Shown: positions 1 to 5,532, numbered from the stretch's first letter. The stretch is 8,170 nucleotides of DNA from an uncultured Variovorax sp. (GCA_946478645.1 CAMLCW010000238.1:1-8170); one strand, 5' to 3'. A program made the numbers and translations. Notes: generated by a model from the letters alone, not told the origin.

Positions 1-54
1 CAGCAGCGCGACATCGAACGAGCCCAGAAGATGGCGCTGGAGTTGCGAAAATGA
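1..54 (+). CDS. RelE/ParE-type addiction module toxin, C-terminal end only
   Basis: Only the last 17 codons and the stop are in the window; they read QQRDIERAQKMALELRK. This charged helical end, with the pattern QxxDIxxAxxxAxEL, is typical of the HI1419-type 'addiction module killer protein' branch of the RelE/ParE superfamily, usually about 100 aa toxins that act on mRNA translation or on gyrase. The stop codon overlaps the start of the next gene (ATGA, positions 51-54), and that gene is the matching HI1420-type antitoxin, so the pair is a toxin-first operon. The catalytic part lies outside the window, so toxin activity and target cannot be judged. The assignment rests on the tail motif plus its partner. 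Confidence 0.75.
   Translation, partial: QQRDIERAQKMALELRK
39..42 (+). promoter_or_regulatory. Ribosome binding site of the antitoxin gene
   Basis: GGAG sits 8 nt before the ATG at 51, inside the toxin's last codons. With the ATGA overlap this supports the antitoxin start at 51 and suggests translational coupling to the toxin. Confidence 0.6.
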
Positions 55-344
55 GCAAGATCAAGACCCGTCCATTTGATATCGCCAACTATCTGGCCAG
101 CGAGGCCGACATGGTGGAATACCTGCGCCAGGTGGTGGATGACAATGACCCGGCCGAGCTTGCCGGGGCGCTGGGTGCCATTGCGCGCGCACGAGGGATG
201 GCCCAACTCGCGAAGGACACCGGTCTCTCCCGAGAGAGCCTGTACAAGAGCCTCTCGGGAGAAAGGGCGCCCAACAGCGATACGCTGTTCAAGGTCATCA
301 ACGCACTGGGCTTCAAGCTGACAGTGGAGCCGGCACGTACCTGA
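51..344 (+). CDS. Addiction module antitoxin, HTH protein (HI1420/HigA-like)
   Basis: A 97-aa antitoxin expected to neutralise the toxin encoded just upstream and to repress their shared promoter. The N-terminal part (residues 7-35, with FDIANYL and a stretch rich in D and E) matches the family signature in which the sequence opens with 'T..FD.A.YL....'. Residues 49-69 form a Cro/C1-type helix-turn-helix (GMAQLAKDTGLSRESLYKSL), followed by the typical end ERAPNSDTLFKVINALGFKL. The length is normal for the family. The start at 51 overlaps the toxin stop by four bases and has GGAG 8 nt upstream. The promoter must lie before the toxin, outside the window. A perfect 11-bp inverted repeat lies inside the HTH-coding part (226-262). 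The partner toxin and the family text agree, so confidence is high; the physiological role is unknown. Confidence 0.92.
   Translation: MSKIKTRPFDIANYLASEADMVEYLRQVVDDNDPAELAGALGAIARARGMAQLAKDTGLSRESLYKSLSGERAPNSDTLFKVINALGFKLTVEPART
226..262 (+). repeat. Perfect 11-bp inverted repeat inside the antitoxin gene
   Basis: TCTCCCGAGAG at 226-236 is exactly complementary to CTCTCGGGAGA at 252-262, separated by 15 nt. It would form a GC-containing hairpin in the toxin-antitoxin mRNA over the HTH codons. No T-run follows, so it is not an intrinsic terminator. Confidence 0.7.
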
Positions 345-436
345 AAGGGACCGCCGTCGTCGTGACCGACCTGCCCGGTGAGTGGATCGACAGCTGGGCC
401 GACGTGGTGAAGAAGGGCAACATCACCGCGGACTGA
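341..436 (+). pseudogene. Orphan 3' coding tail (31 codons) of an unrecognised gene
   Basis: In the frame with stop at 434-436 the segment reads LKGTAVVVTDLPGEWIDSWA from 341, then DVVKKGNITAD and stop. About 30 of the 32 codons end in G or C, which matches genuine genes here, and the peptide looks like a normal protein C-terminus. There is no ATG in this frame; upstream of about 330 the same frame only shadows the antitoxin. GTG codons at 362, 407 and 410 would give 24 residues or fewer. The best reading is the remnant of a gene whose 5' part was replaced when the toxin-antitoxin module arrived. I do not recognise the family. Its last 14 bases overlap the 3' end of the convergent kinase gene. 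It could instead be chance coding-like sequence. Confidence 0.45.
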
Positions 437-2468
437 GGCCCGCGGCCCCCGCGCGCACCCGGTCCACGCCCTGGCGCACGGCCTGCGCCAGCACCGACGG
501 CTGGATCGGCTTGGTCAGGTGCTCGTCGAACCCCGCGGCCTCGGTGCGGGCCCGGTCGTGCTTGGCGCCCCATCCGGTCAGCGCGACGATCGCCATCTGC
601 TGCGGCGCGTGGCGCCTGCGCAGCTCCCTGGCCACTTCGACGCCGTCCATGCCGGGCAGGCCGAGGTCGAGCAGCACCAGGTGCGGCACGTGCCGCTCGG
701 CCTGGTGCACGGCCTCCGATCCGCTGGCGACGCCCTGCACCGCATAGCCGAGGTCCCGCAGCAGTTCGATCAGGGTCTCGCGTCCGTCGTCGTTGTCTTC
801 CACCACCAGCACCCGTGCCTGGGGAGGCGCCTGCTCGCCGGCAAGGTGGGCGGCCGCGGCGGCGGGCGGCGCTGCCACGCCTTCGGCATCGGCCGCGAGC
901 ATCGGCGCCTCGACGCGTGGCAGCTCGATGGAGAACGTGCTTCCCTGGCCCACGCCGGGGCTGCTCACCCGCGCGGCGCCGCCGTGCATTTCCATCAGGT
1001 TCTTCACCAAGGCCAGCCCCAGGCCGAGGCCGCCCTGCGCGCGCGCCTTGGTGTGCGCCAGCTGGGTGAACATGGTGAAGAGGCGGCCGTGGTCGCCCGG
1101 CGCGATGCCCATGCCCGTGTCGCGCACCGAGAGCACGACCTTGCCGTCGGCCACGGCCGCGTCCACGTCGATGCGCCCTCCCTTCGGCGTGTACTTGGCC
1201 GCGTTGGTGAGCAGGTTGCCGATCACCTGGACCAGCCGCGTAGGGTCGACATGCACGGCGATGCCCGCCGGCACCCGGACCTGCACCTGGTGGCCCTGCG
1301 CGTTCAGCAGGGCTTCGGTGGCCTCGAGCGCGCGGGCCACCAGGCCGTCGAGCTGGGCTTGCTCGCACTGGAGTTCGATCAGGCCGCGGTTGATCCGCGA
1401 GACATCGAGCAGGTCGTCGATCAGCCGGGCCATCACGTTCACCTGGCGGTCGATGACCGCGAGCTTGTCCGCCAGCGCGGGCGCCGGGTTCTGGCGCGCG
1501 GCAATCGCCACCGCGTACTTGATCGGGGCGAGCGGATTGCGAAGCTCATGCGCCAGCGTGGCGATGAACTCGTCCTTGCGCGCGTCCTGCTCCTTGAGCA
1601 TGGCGGCGTCGCGAACCCGCTCGATGTGCGCCCAGCATCGGTCCACCACTTCCGAGACGATCGTCACCTCGTCTGGCGTCCAGCGGCGCGGGCGCGCCTG
1701 GTGCAGCGCCATCATCGCGACCAGCCGCCCTTGCTTGACCAGGCCCGCGCAGATGATGGCCTTGATGCCGATGGCGTTGAACATGCGGGCGCCGCCCTCC
1801 TCGCCGAGCTCCGCATCCACGTCGTTCACCACCAGATGGCGGCCCTGCCGCAGGTTGAAGGTGGCCTGCGGGCCGAACAGGTCGAGCGAGTAGACGCCGG
1901 CGCTGCTGGGCACGCTGTCGAGGGCCCAGTCGCTGCGAATCGTGAAGCGGTCGCTGTTGCTGTCGACGTCGGCATAGGCGCAGCGCGTGGCGCCGAGCGC
2001 CTGCCCGAGGATGCGTGCGGTGGCGGCCATGACGGCGTCGCCGTCCTGCAGCTGGCGCGTCGCCTGGCCGATCTCGTCCAGGATCCGCAAGCGCTCTTCG
2101 CTCACGCGGCGCGCGGCCTGGGCCCGAATGCTCTCGGTCACGTCGATGACGAAGCCGACCCACTGCGTGACCTTGCCGCCGTCGATCACGGGCGCGCCCT
2201 GTGCGACCACGTTGCGGTACTCGCCGTCGCTGCGGCGTAGGCGGTATTGCAGCGTGATCGGCTGCGCCGTGGCGGCGGCCTCGTCCCACAGCGCCCGCAC
2301 CGCCGCGCGGTCGTCGGGATGGATTGCGTCGAGCCAGCCCCAGCCGGCATAGTCGTCATGGGCCTGGCCCGTGAAGGCCTGCCACAAGGGGTTCAGGGTG
2401 GCGACCGACCCGTCGGGCGAGGTGTACCAGACCAGGGTGTTCGCGACTTCGGTCACTTGCAGCGTCAT
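423..2468 (-). CDS. Hybrid sensor histidine kinase (PAS-GAF-HisKA-HATPase_c-REC)
   Basis: A 681-aa cytoplasmic-type hybrid kinase that would autophosphorylate on histidine and pass phosphate to its own receiver domain. Domains: PAS at about 8-112 (SPDGSVATLNPLWQAFTGQ; a PAC-like end at VTQWVGFVIDVTE); GAF at about 125-285; HisKA at about 295-360 with the H-box FIATLAHELRNPL, phospho-acceptor H307; HATPase_c at about 405-518 with N-box N418/N422, G1 DTGMGI at 450-455 and G2 GGLGLG at 479-484; an Ala-rich linker; REC at 552-668 with acidic pair E557/D558, phospho-acceptor D601, T631 and K653. All catalytic residues are present. There is no transmembrane segment or signal peptide, so the stimulus is probably cytosolic and read by PAS and GAF. 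No HTH output domain and no adjacent response regulator are seen, so the phosphorelay partner must be encoded elsewhere. The ATG at 2468 has GGAGG 10 nt upstream. The gene converges on the toxin-antitoxin side and diverges from the gene at 2741. Confidence 0.93.
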   Translation of the reverse strand: MTLQVTEVANTLVWYTSPDGSVATLNPLWQAFTGQAHDDYAGWGWLDAIHPDDRAAVRALWDEAAATAQPITLQYRLRRSDGEYRNVVAQGAPVIDGGKVTQWVGFVIDVTESIRAQAARRVSEERLRILDEIGQATRQLQDGDAVMAATARILGQALGATRCAYADVDSNSDRFTIRSDWALDSVPSSAGVYSLDLFGPQATFNLRQGRHLVVNDVDAELGEEGGARMFNAIGIKAIICAGLVKQGRLVAMMALHQARPRRWTPDEVTIVSEVVDRCWAHIERVRDAAMLKEQDARKDEFIATLAHELRNPLAPIKYAVAIAARQNPAPALADKLAVIDRQVNVMARLIDDLLDVSRINRGLIELQCEQAQLDGLVARALEATEALLNAQGHQVQVRVPAGIAVHVDPTRLVQVIGNLLTNAAKYTPKGGRIDVDAAVADGKVVLSVRDTGMGIAPGDHGRLFTMFTQLAHTKARAQGGLGLGLALVKNLMEMHGGAARVSSPGVGQGSTFSIELPRVEAPMLAADAEGVAAPPAAAAAHLAGEQAPPQARVLVVEDNDDGRETLIELLRDLGYAVQGVASGSEAVHQAERHVPHLVLLDLGLPGMDGVEVARELRRRHAPQQMAIVALTGWGAKHDRARTEAAGFDEHLTKPIQPSVLAQAVRQGVDRVRAGAAGLSPR

Positions 2469-2478
2469 GTCCCCCGGT

Positions 2479-2483
2479 CCTCC
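2479..2483 (-). promoter_or_regulatory. Ribosome binding site of the hybrid kinase gene
   Basis: On the - strand GGAGG lies 10 nt before the ATG at 2468. It fixes the start just where the PAS domain begins. Confidence 0.55.
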
Positions 2484-2528
2484 GAATCGGATTTGTTGAT
2501 ATGTCCGCCCGATCCTACCGAGGCGCGC

Positions 2529-2543
2529 CCCACGCCGCGTGGG
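2529..2543. repeat. Small perfect dyad in the divergent intergenic region
   Basis: CCCACG and CGTGGG flank a 3-nt centre (CCG). The dyad lies in the 272-bp gap (2469-2740) between the divergently transcribed kinase and small membrane protein genes, in which I see no convincing -35/-10 pair and no other gene. It could be an operator, but short GC dyads arise easily in DNA of this composition. Confidence 0.3.
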
Positions 2544-2727
2544 CCGGACACGCTGCCCCGCGTCAGCGGCGCGGAGGCCGCGACCTGTCGCCGGCCTACA
2601 GCGTCGCTCTCCCTCGCCTGACGTGCCGGGCGCGCGGCGGACGCGAACCTTCGGTCGTGCAGCATAGCGCCGCCCCGCATGACATTGCCTCTCTCTTCAC
2701 CCCCGACCTTTCCCTTTCCATCCCGCG

Positions 2728-2732
2728 AAGGA
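2728..2732 (+). promoter_or_regulatory. Ribosome binding site deciding the start at 2741
   Basis: AAGGA with an 8-nt spacer to the ATG at 2741. It favours this start over the far upstream ATG at 2501 in the same frame. Confidence 0.6.
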
Positions 2733-2740
2733 ACCCGCCC

Positions 2741-2998
2741 ATGAACGGGGTGCTCGACCTCGTCCAGTGGCCTGCCTTCGTCGCCTCGGTCGCAGCGGCC
2801 TGGCTCGTGGCCTCGCGCAGCGAGCGCCGCCGCAATCTCGGCTTCTGGGTCTTCCTCGCGAGCAACGTGCTGTGGACCGTCTGGGGCGTTCACACCTCGG
2901 CCATCGCGTTGATCGCGCTGCAGGTGTGCCTGGCCGCCCTGAATGTCCGCGGCCTGTTCAAGACCGACCCCGACGACGATGCGAAGCACGGCGACTGA
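2741..2998 (+). CDS. Small three-helix membrane protein of unknown function
   Basis: An 85-aa, strongly hydrophobic protein. Likely membrane segments are residues 8-25, 32-49 and 52-70. The basic loop SRSERRR (25-31) should face the cytoplasm, which puts the C-terminal acidic tail (DPDDD) in the cytoplasm as well. The motif LGFWVFLASNVLWTVWG in helix 2 resembles small proteins often listed as 'hypothetical membrane protein', with a loose likeness to half-transporter (SWEET/PnuC-like) helices; I cannot assign transport. The start at 2741 is chosen because AAGGA at 2728-2732 lies 8 nt before it and the protein character begins there; the frame stays open upstream to 2501, but that part is low-complexity and unlike a protein. 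The kinase gene is divergent. No clear terminator follows. Confidence 0.75.
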   Translation: MNGVLDLVQWPAFVASVAAAWLVASRSERRRNLGFWVFLASNVLWTVWGVHTSAIALIALQVCLAALNVRGLFKTDPDDDAKHGD

Positions 2999-3085
2999 AA
3001 AAAGCAGGCATGCGCACGCTTGTGCAGGCGCATTCCGACACGGCGACGTGCGTACCGGCGCCGCATTGACGAGGCGCCATCCTCA

Positions 3086-3104
3086 GGCGCGCATGGCGCG
3101 CGCC
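3086..3104 (+). repeat. GC hairpin in the spacer between two small genes
   Basis: GGCGCGC at 3086-3092 and GCGCGCC at 3098-3104 form a 7-bp all-GC stem with a 5-nt loop, in the 174-bp spacer before the gene at 3173. No T-run follows, so it does not qualify as an intrinsic terminator. Confidence 0.35.
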
Positions 3105-3158
3105 TACAAGGCCCCGCAGTCCGGCTGCGTACAAAGCTCGCAATCCCACAGAACGAAC

Positions 3159-3164
3159 AAGGAG
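3159..3164 (+). promoter_or_regulatory. Ribosome binding site for the gene at 3173
   Basis: AAGGAG, an almost ideal Shine-Dalgarno sequence, ends 8 nt before the ATG at 3173. It selects this start over the upstream in-frame ATG at 3020. Confidence 0.65.
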
Positions 3165-3172
3165 CCCGGGCC

Positions 3173-3430
3173 ATGACGCTGCAGCAGACCATCGAGAAAT
3201 TCAGGCGCGTGGACGCCACCCGCGCCGACTATCCCGGCGAACACCTCGCGGTGCTCGGCGCCGGCGTGCTGCTGTTGCTGGCCGCGGGCCGCAGCCGCTC
3301 GTTCCTCACGCGGATCATCGCGGGCGCGGCCGGCGGTGCGCTGGTCGCACGGGCCGCGAGCGGGTCGGGCGGCATCGCCAAGCTTGCCGGCGTCCTTCAG
3401 TCCGGAGGCCTGGGATGGCCGCGGCGCTGA
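3173..3430 (+). CDS. Small membrane protein of unknown function
   Basis: An 85-aa protein with a polar N-terminus (MTLQQTIEKFRRVDATRADY), then two hydrophobic stretches, residues 24-38 (HLAVLGAGVLLLLAA) and about 45-62 (LTRIIAGAAGGALVARAA), joined by the basic turn GRSRS. The pattern of two short helices around a Gly/Ala-rich core resembles the small DUF2892/YgaP-like inner membrane proteins of Proteobacteria; this is a likeness only. The start at 3173 is supported by AAGGAG 8 nt upstream. Its last 16 bases overlap the start of the next gene in another frame, so the two are probably co-transcribed and translationally coupled. No catalytic motif is visible, and the function is unknown. Confidence 0.72.
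   Translation: MTLQQTIEKFRRVDATRADYPGEHLAVLGAGVLLLLAAGRSRSFLTRIIAGAAGGALVARAASGSGGIAKLAGVLQSGGLGWPRR
3404..3408 (+). promoter_or_regulatory. Ribosome binding site inside the preceding gene
   Basis: GGAGG lies 6 nt before the ATG at 3415, within the coding sequence of the 85-aa membrane protein. It supports the overlapping start. Confidence 0.6.
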
Positions 3431-3876
3431 CCCTGCGGGGCGCCGAGGGCGCTCCCCTGCGCCGCTGCCTGGCGATCGGCGGCGCCGTGGTGCTGGTGGC
3501 CATGTATGTGTTCTATGCCACGCTGAAGGACATCGTTCGCGAGAGCGCGGCGCGCGTGCCGCGCCTGCCGCCGTCGATCGTCGAAGTCCATAAGCCCGCG
3601 CTGCCGCATTCGCTCGCGAGCACAGCCGATGCGGTGTCGCCGCCCGCCGCGACCCGCGCCGCGCGCTACGCCTATCCCGCATCGCTGGCCACGCCGGCTT
3701 CGCACGGCACGCCCGTGCGCGGCACTGCGAGCACCGGCACGGCCGCGGTGACTGAAGTCCACAAGTGCACCGGCCCCGATGGCGCCAGCTACACCGACGG
3801 CCCCTGCCCCGCTGGCGCGCACGTGGACACGCTTCGGCTGCCCGGTGCTGCCGGCAGCGCCGCTGCCACGCTTTGA
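3415..3876 (+). CDS. Membrane-anchored DUF4124-like protein
   Basis: A 153-aa protein with one N-terminal membrane segment at about residues 17-37 (CLAIGGAVVLVAMYVFYATL) after a basic start, then a Pro/Ala/Ser/Thr-rich linker (about 48-112), and a C-terminal periplasmic module at 114-142. That module, EVHKCTGPDGASYTDGPCP, has the Lys-Cys...Gly...Tyr-Thr-Asp...Pro-Cys-Pro pattern of DUF4124, with C118 and C131 suited to a disulfide. DUF4124 usually sits right after a signal peptide; here it is at the far end of a long linker, which is less common. The tetrapeptide EVHK occurs twice (57-60 and 114-117). The start at 3415 has GGAGG at 3404-3408, 6 nt upstream, and overlaps the preceding gene by 16 bases, implying one operon. 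The role is unknown; an envelope location is likely. Confidence 0.75.
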   Translation: MAAALTLRGAEGAPLRRCLAIGGAVVLVAMYVFYATLKDIVRESAARVPRLPPSIVEVHKPALPHSLASTADAVSPPAATRAARYAYPASLATPASHGTPVRGTASTGTAAVTEVHKCTGPDGASYTDGPCPAGAHVDTLRLPGAAGSAAATL

Positions 3877-3877
3877 G

Positions 3878-3903
3878 CGGCCTCCTCCCGCAGCGTGAGG
3901 CCG
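3878..3903 (+). repeat. Stem-loop after the DUF4124-like gene
   Basis: CGGCCTC at 3878-3884 pairs exactly with GAGGCCG at 3897-3903 across a 12-nt loop, starting one base after the stop codon. A-rich rather than T-rich sequence follows, so termination is not shown; it may only stabilise the 3' end of the transcript. Confidence 0.35.
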
Positions 3904-3950
3904 AGCACGAAAAAACGCATGGCGAACGGGTACGATTCGGCGTGCCTCAC

Positions 3951-4454
3951 ATGACACCCGATCGGCCCGACCCCTTTTCCTTGCAGCGCCCCGGCGTCGC
4001 CGATTCGCCCCCGGGCGAAGCCGTCGCCCATTTTCTCGCGGCCTGCGCAGCCGGCAGGCTCAGCGCGGCACTCGAAGTGCTCAACCGGCGCGTGCCCCAT
4101 CGCTACACCGCGATCTACCGGCTCGAAGGCGGCCTGCTGCGCAACGTCGCACTGGCCGACAAGGCGCGGCAGGTGCGCCCGGAGTACCTGGCGGAAGTGC
4201 CGCTCGCTACAAGCTTTTGTCAGTTCGTGCTCAAGGACGGGGTTTTCCTCACCGCCAATTCTGGCGGCGACGACAGGCTGGACGGCCATCCCTACCAGGG
4301 CGTGATGGTGGCGTACCACGGCGTTCCGATCCCGGACGGCGACGACAAGGTGTTCGGCACGCTCTGCCACTTCGACGTCGCGGAGCAAGCCTTGAGCGAC
4401 GCCGAGTTCGACAACCTGCAGCACATCGCGCGCGTGGTTCGCCCCTTTCTCTAG
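3951..4454 (+). CDS. Stand-alone GAF-domain protein
   Basis: A 167-aa protein that is almost wholly one GAF domain (about residues 22-165). Family landmarks in order: HRYTAIYRLEGGLLRNVAL; TSFCQFVLKDGVFLTANSGG; DRLDGHPYQGVMVAYHGVPI; VFGTLCHFD near the end. GAF domains bind small molecules, nucleotides or cofactors, and this one has no output domain, so it probably acts by protein contact or as a small-molecule sensor. Cysteines C90 and C139 sit in the TSFC and GTLC motifs common to GAF sensors; they do not match the cysteine spacing I expect for free-methionine-sulfoxide reductase, so I do not call that. The start is uncertain: the ATG at 3951 has no clear Shine-Dalgarno, and an in-frame GTG at 3942 is possible. 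Only 4 bases separate its stop from the convergent GFA gene. Confidence 0.82.
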   Translation: MTPDRPDPFSLQRPGVADSPPGEAVAHFLAACAAGRLSAALEVLNRRVPHRYTAIYRLEGGLLRNVALADKARQVRPEYLAEVPLATSFCQFVLKDGVFLTANSGGDDRLDGHPYQGVMVAYHGVPIPDGDDKVFGTLCHFDVAEQALSDAEFDNLQHIARVVRPFL

Positions 4455-4458
4455 CTTT

Positions 4459-4827
4459 TCAGCCCGAGCGGCCGTCGTGCTGCGTAACGGGCACTGCCTG
4501 CAGGTCGATGCCTTCGATGCACCGGATGTTGATGGCCGCCACCTCGCCGCCCGCGGGCGACCGGCCCTCGGCATAGGGATGAATGCCGCAGGCGAGGCAG
4601 AAGCGATGACGGATCGCATGCTTGTTGAACAGGTAGGTGCCCGCGTTCTCGTCGAGCGTCAGCAGCCGGAAGGCACTGCGCGGCACGAACCACAACAGCG
4701 ACCCCTTGCGCTGGCACATCGAGCAGTTGCACGCCAGCGCCGAATCGATCGCGCCCTCCACCTCGAACGTCACGCGGCCGCAATGGCAGCTTCCGGTGTG
4801 CTTGGCAGCGGGTGCGGTGGGGTTCAT
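4459..4827 (-). CDS. GFA-family zinc protein (glutathione-dependent formaldehyde-activating-like)
   Basis: A 122-aa protein of the GFA/CENP-V fold. Zinc ligands expected for the family are all there: C14 and C16 in GSCHCG, C33, C35 and C38 in ACNCSMC, C77 and C80 in FCLACG. By comparison with Gfa, C14/C16/C77/C80 would hold the structural zinc and C33/C35/C38 the second, catalytic-type zinc. True Gfa is longer (about 190 aa) and binds glutathione; this short form belongs to the many 'GFA family' proteins whose substrate is not known, so formaldehyde handling should not be assumed. The start at 4827 is chosen because the family N-terminus begins there and AAGG lies 8 nt upstream; the frame is open further up to 4980, but that stretch crosses the operator and is not protein-like. 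A perfect palindrome 14-37 bp upstream points to repression by a dimeric regulator. Confidence 0.88.
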   Translation of the reverse strand: MNPTAPAAKHTGSCHCGRVTFEVEGAIDSALACNCSMCQRKGSLLWFVPRSAFRLLTLDENAGTYLFNKHAIRHRFCLACGIHPYAEGRSPAGGEVAAINIRCIEGIDLQAVPVTQHDGRSG

Positions 4828-4840
4828 GGATGTGCCTTCT

Positions 4841-4864
4841 ATACTTAACTTGACGGTTAAGTAT
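4841..4864. promoter_or_regulatory. 9-6-9 palindromic operator upstream of the GFA gene
   Basis: ATACTTAAC (4841-4849) and GTTAAGTAT (4856-4864) are exact inverted repeats around TTGACG. The site sits in an AT-rich island ending 14 bp before the GFA start codon, where the promoter and transcription start should be. Its form resembles operators with TTAAC/GTTAA half-sites found at ArsR-family (SdpR-like) autoregulated operons, so a repressor of that kind is the best guess. No such regulator gene is in the window. Confidence 0.7.
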
Positions 4865-4961
4865 CTAAAAACAGCCCCGGCCCTGTCAAGCTCGAGCGCC
4901 ACCAGGCCGTGGCGCGGCTGCGCCTTGTGGCGCCCATCAGCCAAGCGCTGCCGCGAAGACC

Positions 4962-4989
4962 TTGGAGTTTCCTTCATCAATGTTAAAAT
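4962..4989 (+). promoter_or_regulatory. Possible sigma-70 promoter of the FecI-like gene
   Basis: A -35-like TTGGAG (4962-4967) and a good -10, TAAAAT (4984-4989), are separated by 16 bp. The Fur box overlaps the -10 and the expected start point, which is the usual arrangement for Fur-repressed fecI-type genes. The -35 matches consensus at only three positions. Confidence 0.45.
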
Positions 4990-5005
4990 GAGAACGATTC
5001 CTATT
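4987..5005. promoter_or_regulatory. Fur box upstream of the FecI-like sigma gene
   Basis: The core at 4989-5003 reads TGAGAAC-G-ATTCCTA, a 7-1-7 inverted repeat close to the Fur consensus TGATAAT-N-ATTATCA and closer still to the TGAGAAT/ATTCTCA variant often seen before fecI genes: 6 of 7 left and 5 of 7 right positions match that variant. It lies about 26-40 bp before the ATG at 5031 and overlaps the likely -10. Iron-dependent repression is therefore expected. Confidence 0.7.
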
Positions 5006-5030
5006 CATTTCACTGGCCCGGGCGGCGCCG

Positions 5031-5510
5031 ATGCAAGCGATCTACCTCGATCACCACAACTGGCTCGAATCCTGGCTGCGCCGACAGGTCGGCTGCGCGC
5101 ACCAGGCGGCCGACCTGTCGCAGGACACCTTCGAGCAGCTGCTGCGCGCCTCATCGGCCGGCAAGCTGCCCGAACTCGACCAGCCGCGCGCCTACCTCGC
5201 CGTGGTCGCGAAGCGCGTGCTGTTCAACTTCTGGCGCCGGCGCGACCTCGAGCAGGCCTACGTCGATGCGCTCGCCACGCTGGGCGACGACATGGCGCCG
5301 TCGGCCGAAGAGCGCTTTGCCGTGCTGCAGGCGCTCGAGCGCATCGATACGCTGCTCGGCGCGCTGCCGCCCAAGGTGCGCAGCGTGTTCCTGCTGAACC
5401 AGCTCGAGGACCTGAGCTACCGCGAGATCGCCCAGCAGCTGAACATGCCGGTGATCAGCGTGCGGCGCGCCATGGCGAAGGCCATCGCCGCCTGCTGCGC
5501 GCTCGGATGA
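5031..5510 (+). CDS. FecI-type ECF RNA polymerase sigma factor
   Basis: A 159-aa ECF sigma factor of the FecI group (iron-starvation sigma factors). Region 2 covers about residues 5-72, with the family motif HQAADLSQDTFEQLL (24-38) and PRAYLAVVAKRVLFNFWRRR for core binding and -10 recognition. Region 4 covers about 98-155, with LPPKVRSVFLLNQLEDLSYREIA's helix-turn-helix at about 128-150 for -35 recognition. The length is normal. ATG 5031 is the only usable start, since an in-frame stop overlaps the Fur box upstream; its Shine-Dalgarno is poor. The FecR-like gene follows after a short gap, then a receptor with a signalling domain, so this factor should be held by that FecR and should transcribe the receptor gene. 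Transcription of the sigma gene itself is likely Fur-controlled. The ligand specificity is unknown. Confidence 0.93.
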   Translation: MQAIYLDHHNWLESWLRRQVGCAHQAADLSQDTFEQLLRASSAGKLPELDQPRAYLAVVAKRVLFNFWRRRDLEQAYVDALATLGDDMAPSAEERFAVLQALERIDTLLGALPPKVRSVFLLNQLEDLSYREIAQQLNMPVISVRRAMAKAIAACCALG

Positions 5511-5519
5511 GAGTCTGTT

Positions 5520-5523
5520 GAGG
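5520..5523 (+). promoter_or_regulatory. Ribosome binding site suggesting a GTG start for the FecR-like gene
   Basis: GAGG lies 9 nt before the GTG at 5533. It favours that codon over the in-frame TTG at 5518 (weak GAGAG before it) and GTG at 5545 (none). Confidence 0.45.
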
Positions 5524-5532
5524 CCTCCTGCC

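Noticed and set aside
519..2240. 573-codon open frame on the + strand opposite the kinase
   Set aside because: A shadow of the kinase gene in GC-rich DNA; rich in His/Arg/Ala with no domain, while the - strand frame has complete kinase motifs.
2501..2740. N-terminal extension of the small membrane protein to an upstream ATG
   Set aside because: The extension is Arg/Pro/Ser-rich and unlike a protein domain, and a clear AAGGA sits before ATG 2741.
3010..3069. 19-codon open frame between the two small membrane protein genes
   Set aside because: No Shine-Dalgarno, no recognisable peptide and too short to tell from chance.
3765..3950. Longer GAF protein starting at 3765
   Set aside because: It would overlap the DUF4124-like gene by over 100 bases and add Arg/His-rich text not seen in GAF proteins.
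4828..4980. 51-residue N-terminal extension of the GFA protein
   Set aside because: It would run through the palindromic operator and AT-rich promoter region; the family N-terminus and a Shine-Dalgarno begin at 4827.
5507..5521. ATG overlapping the sigma factor stop as the FecR-like start
   Set aside because: It is out of frame with FecR and reaches a stop after four codons.
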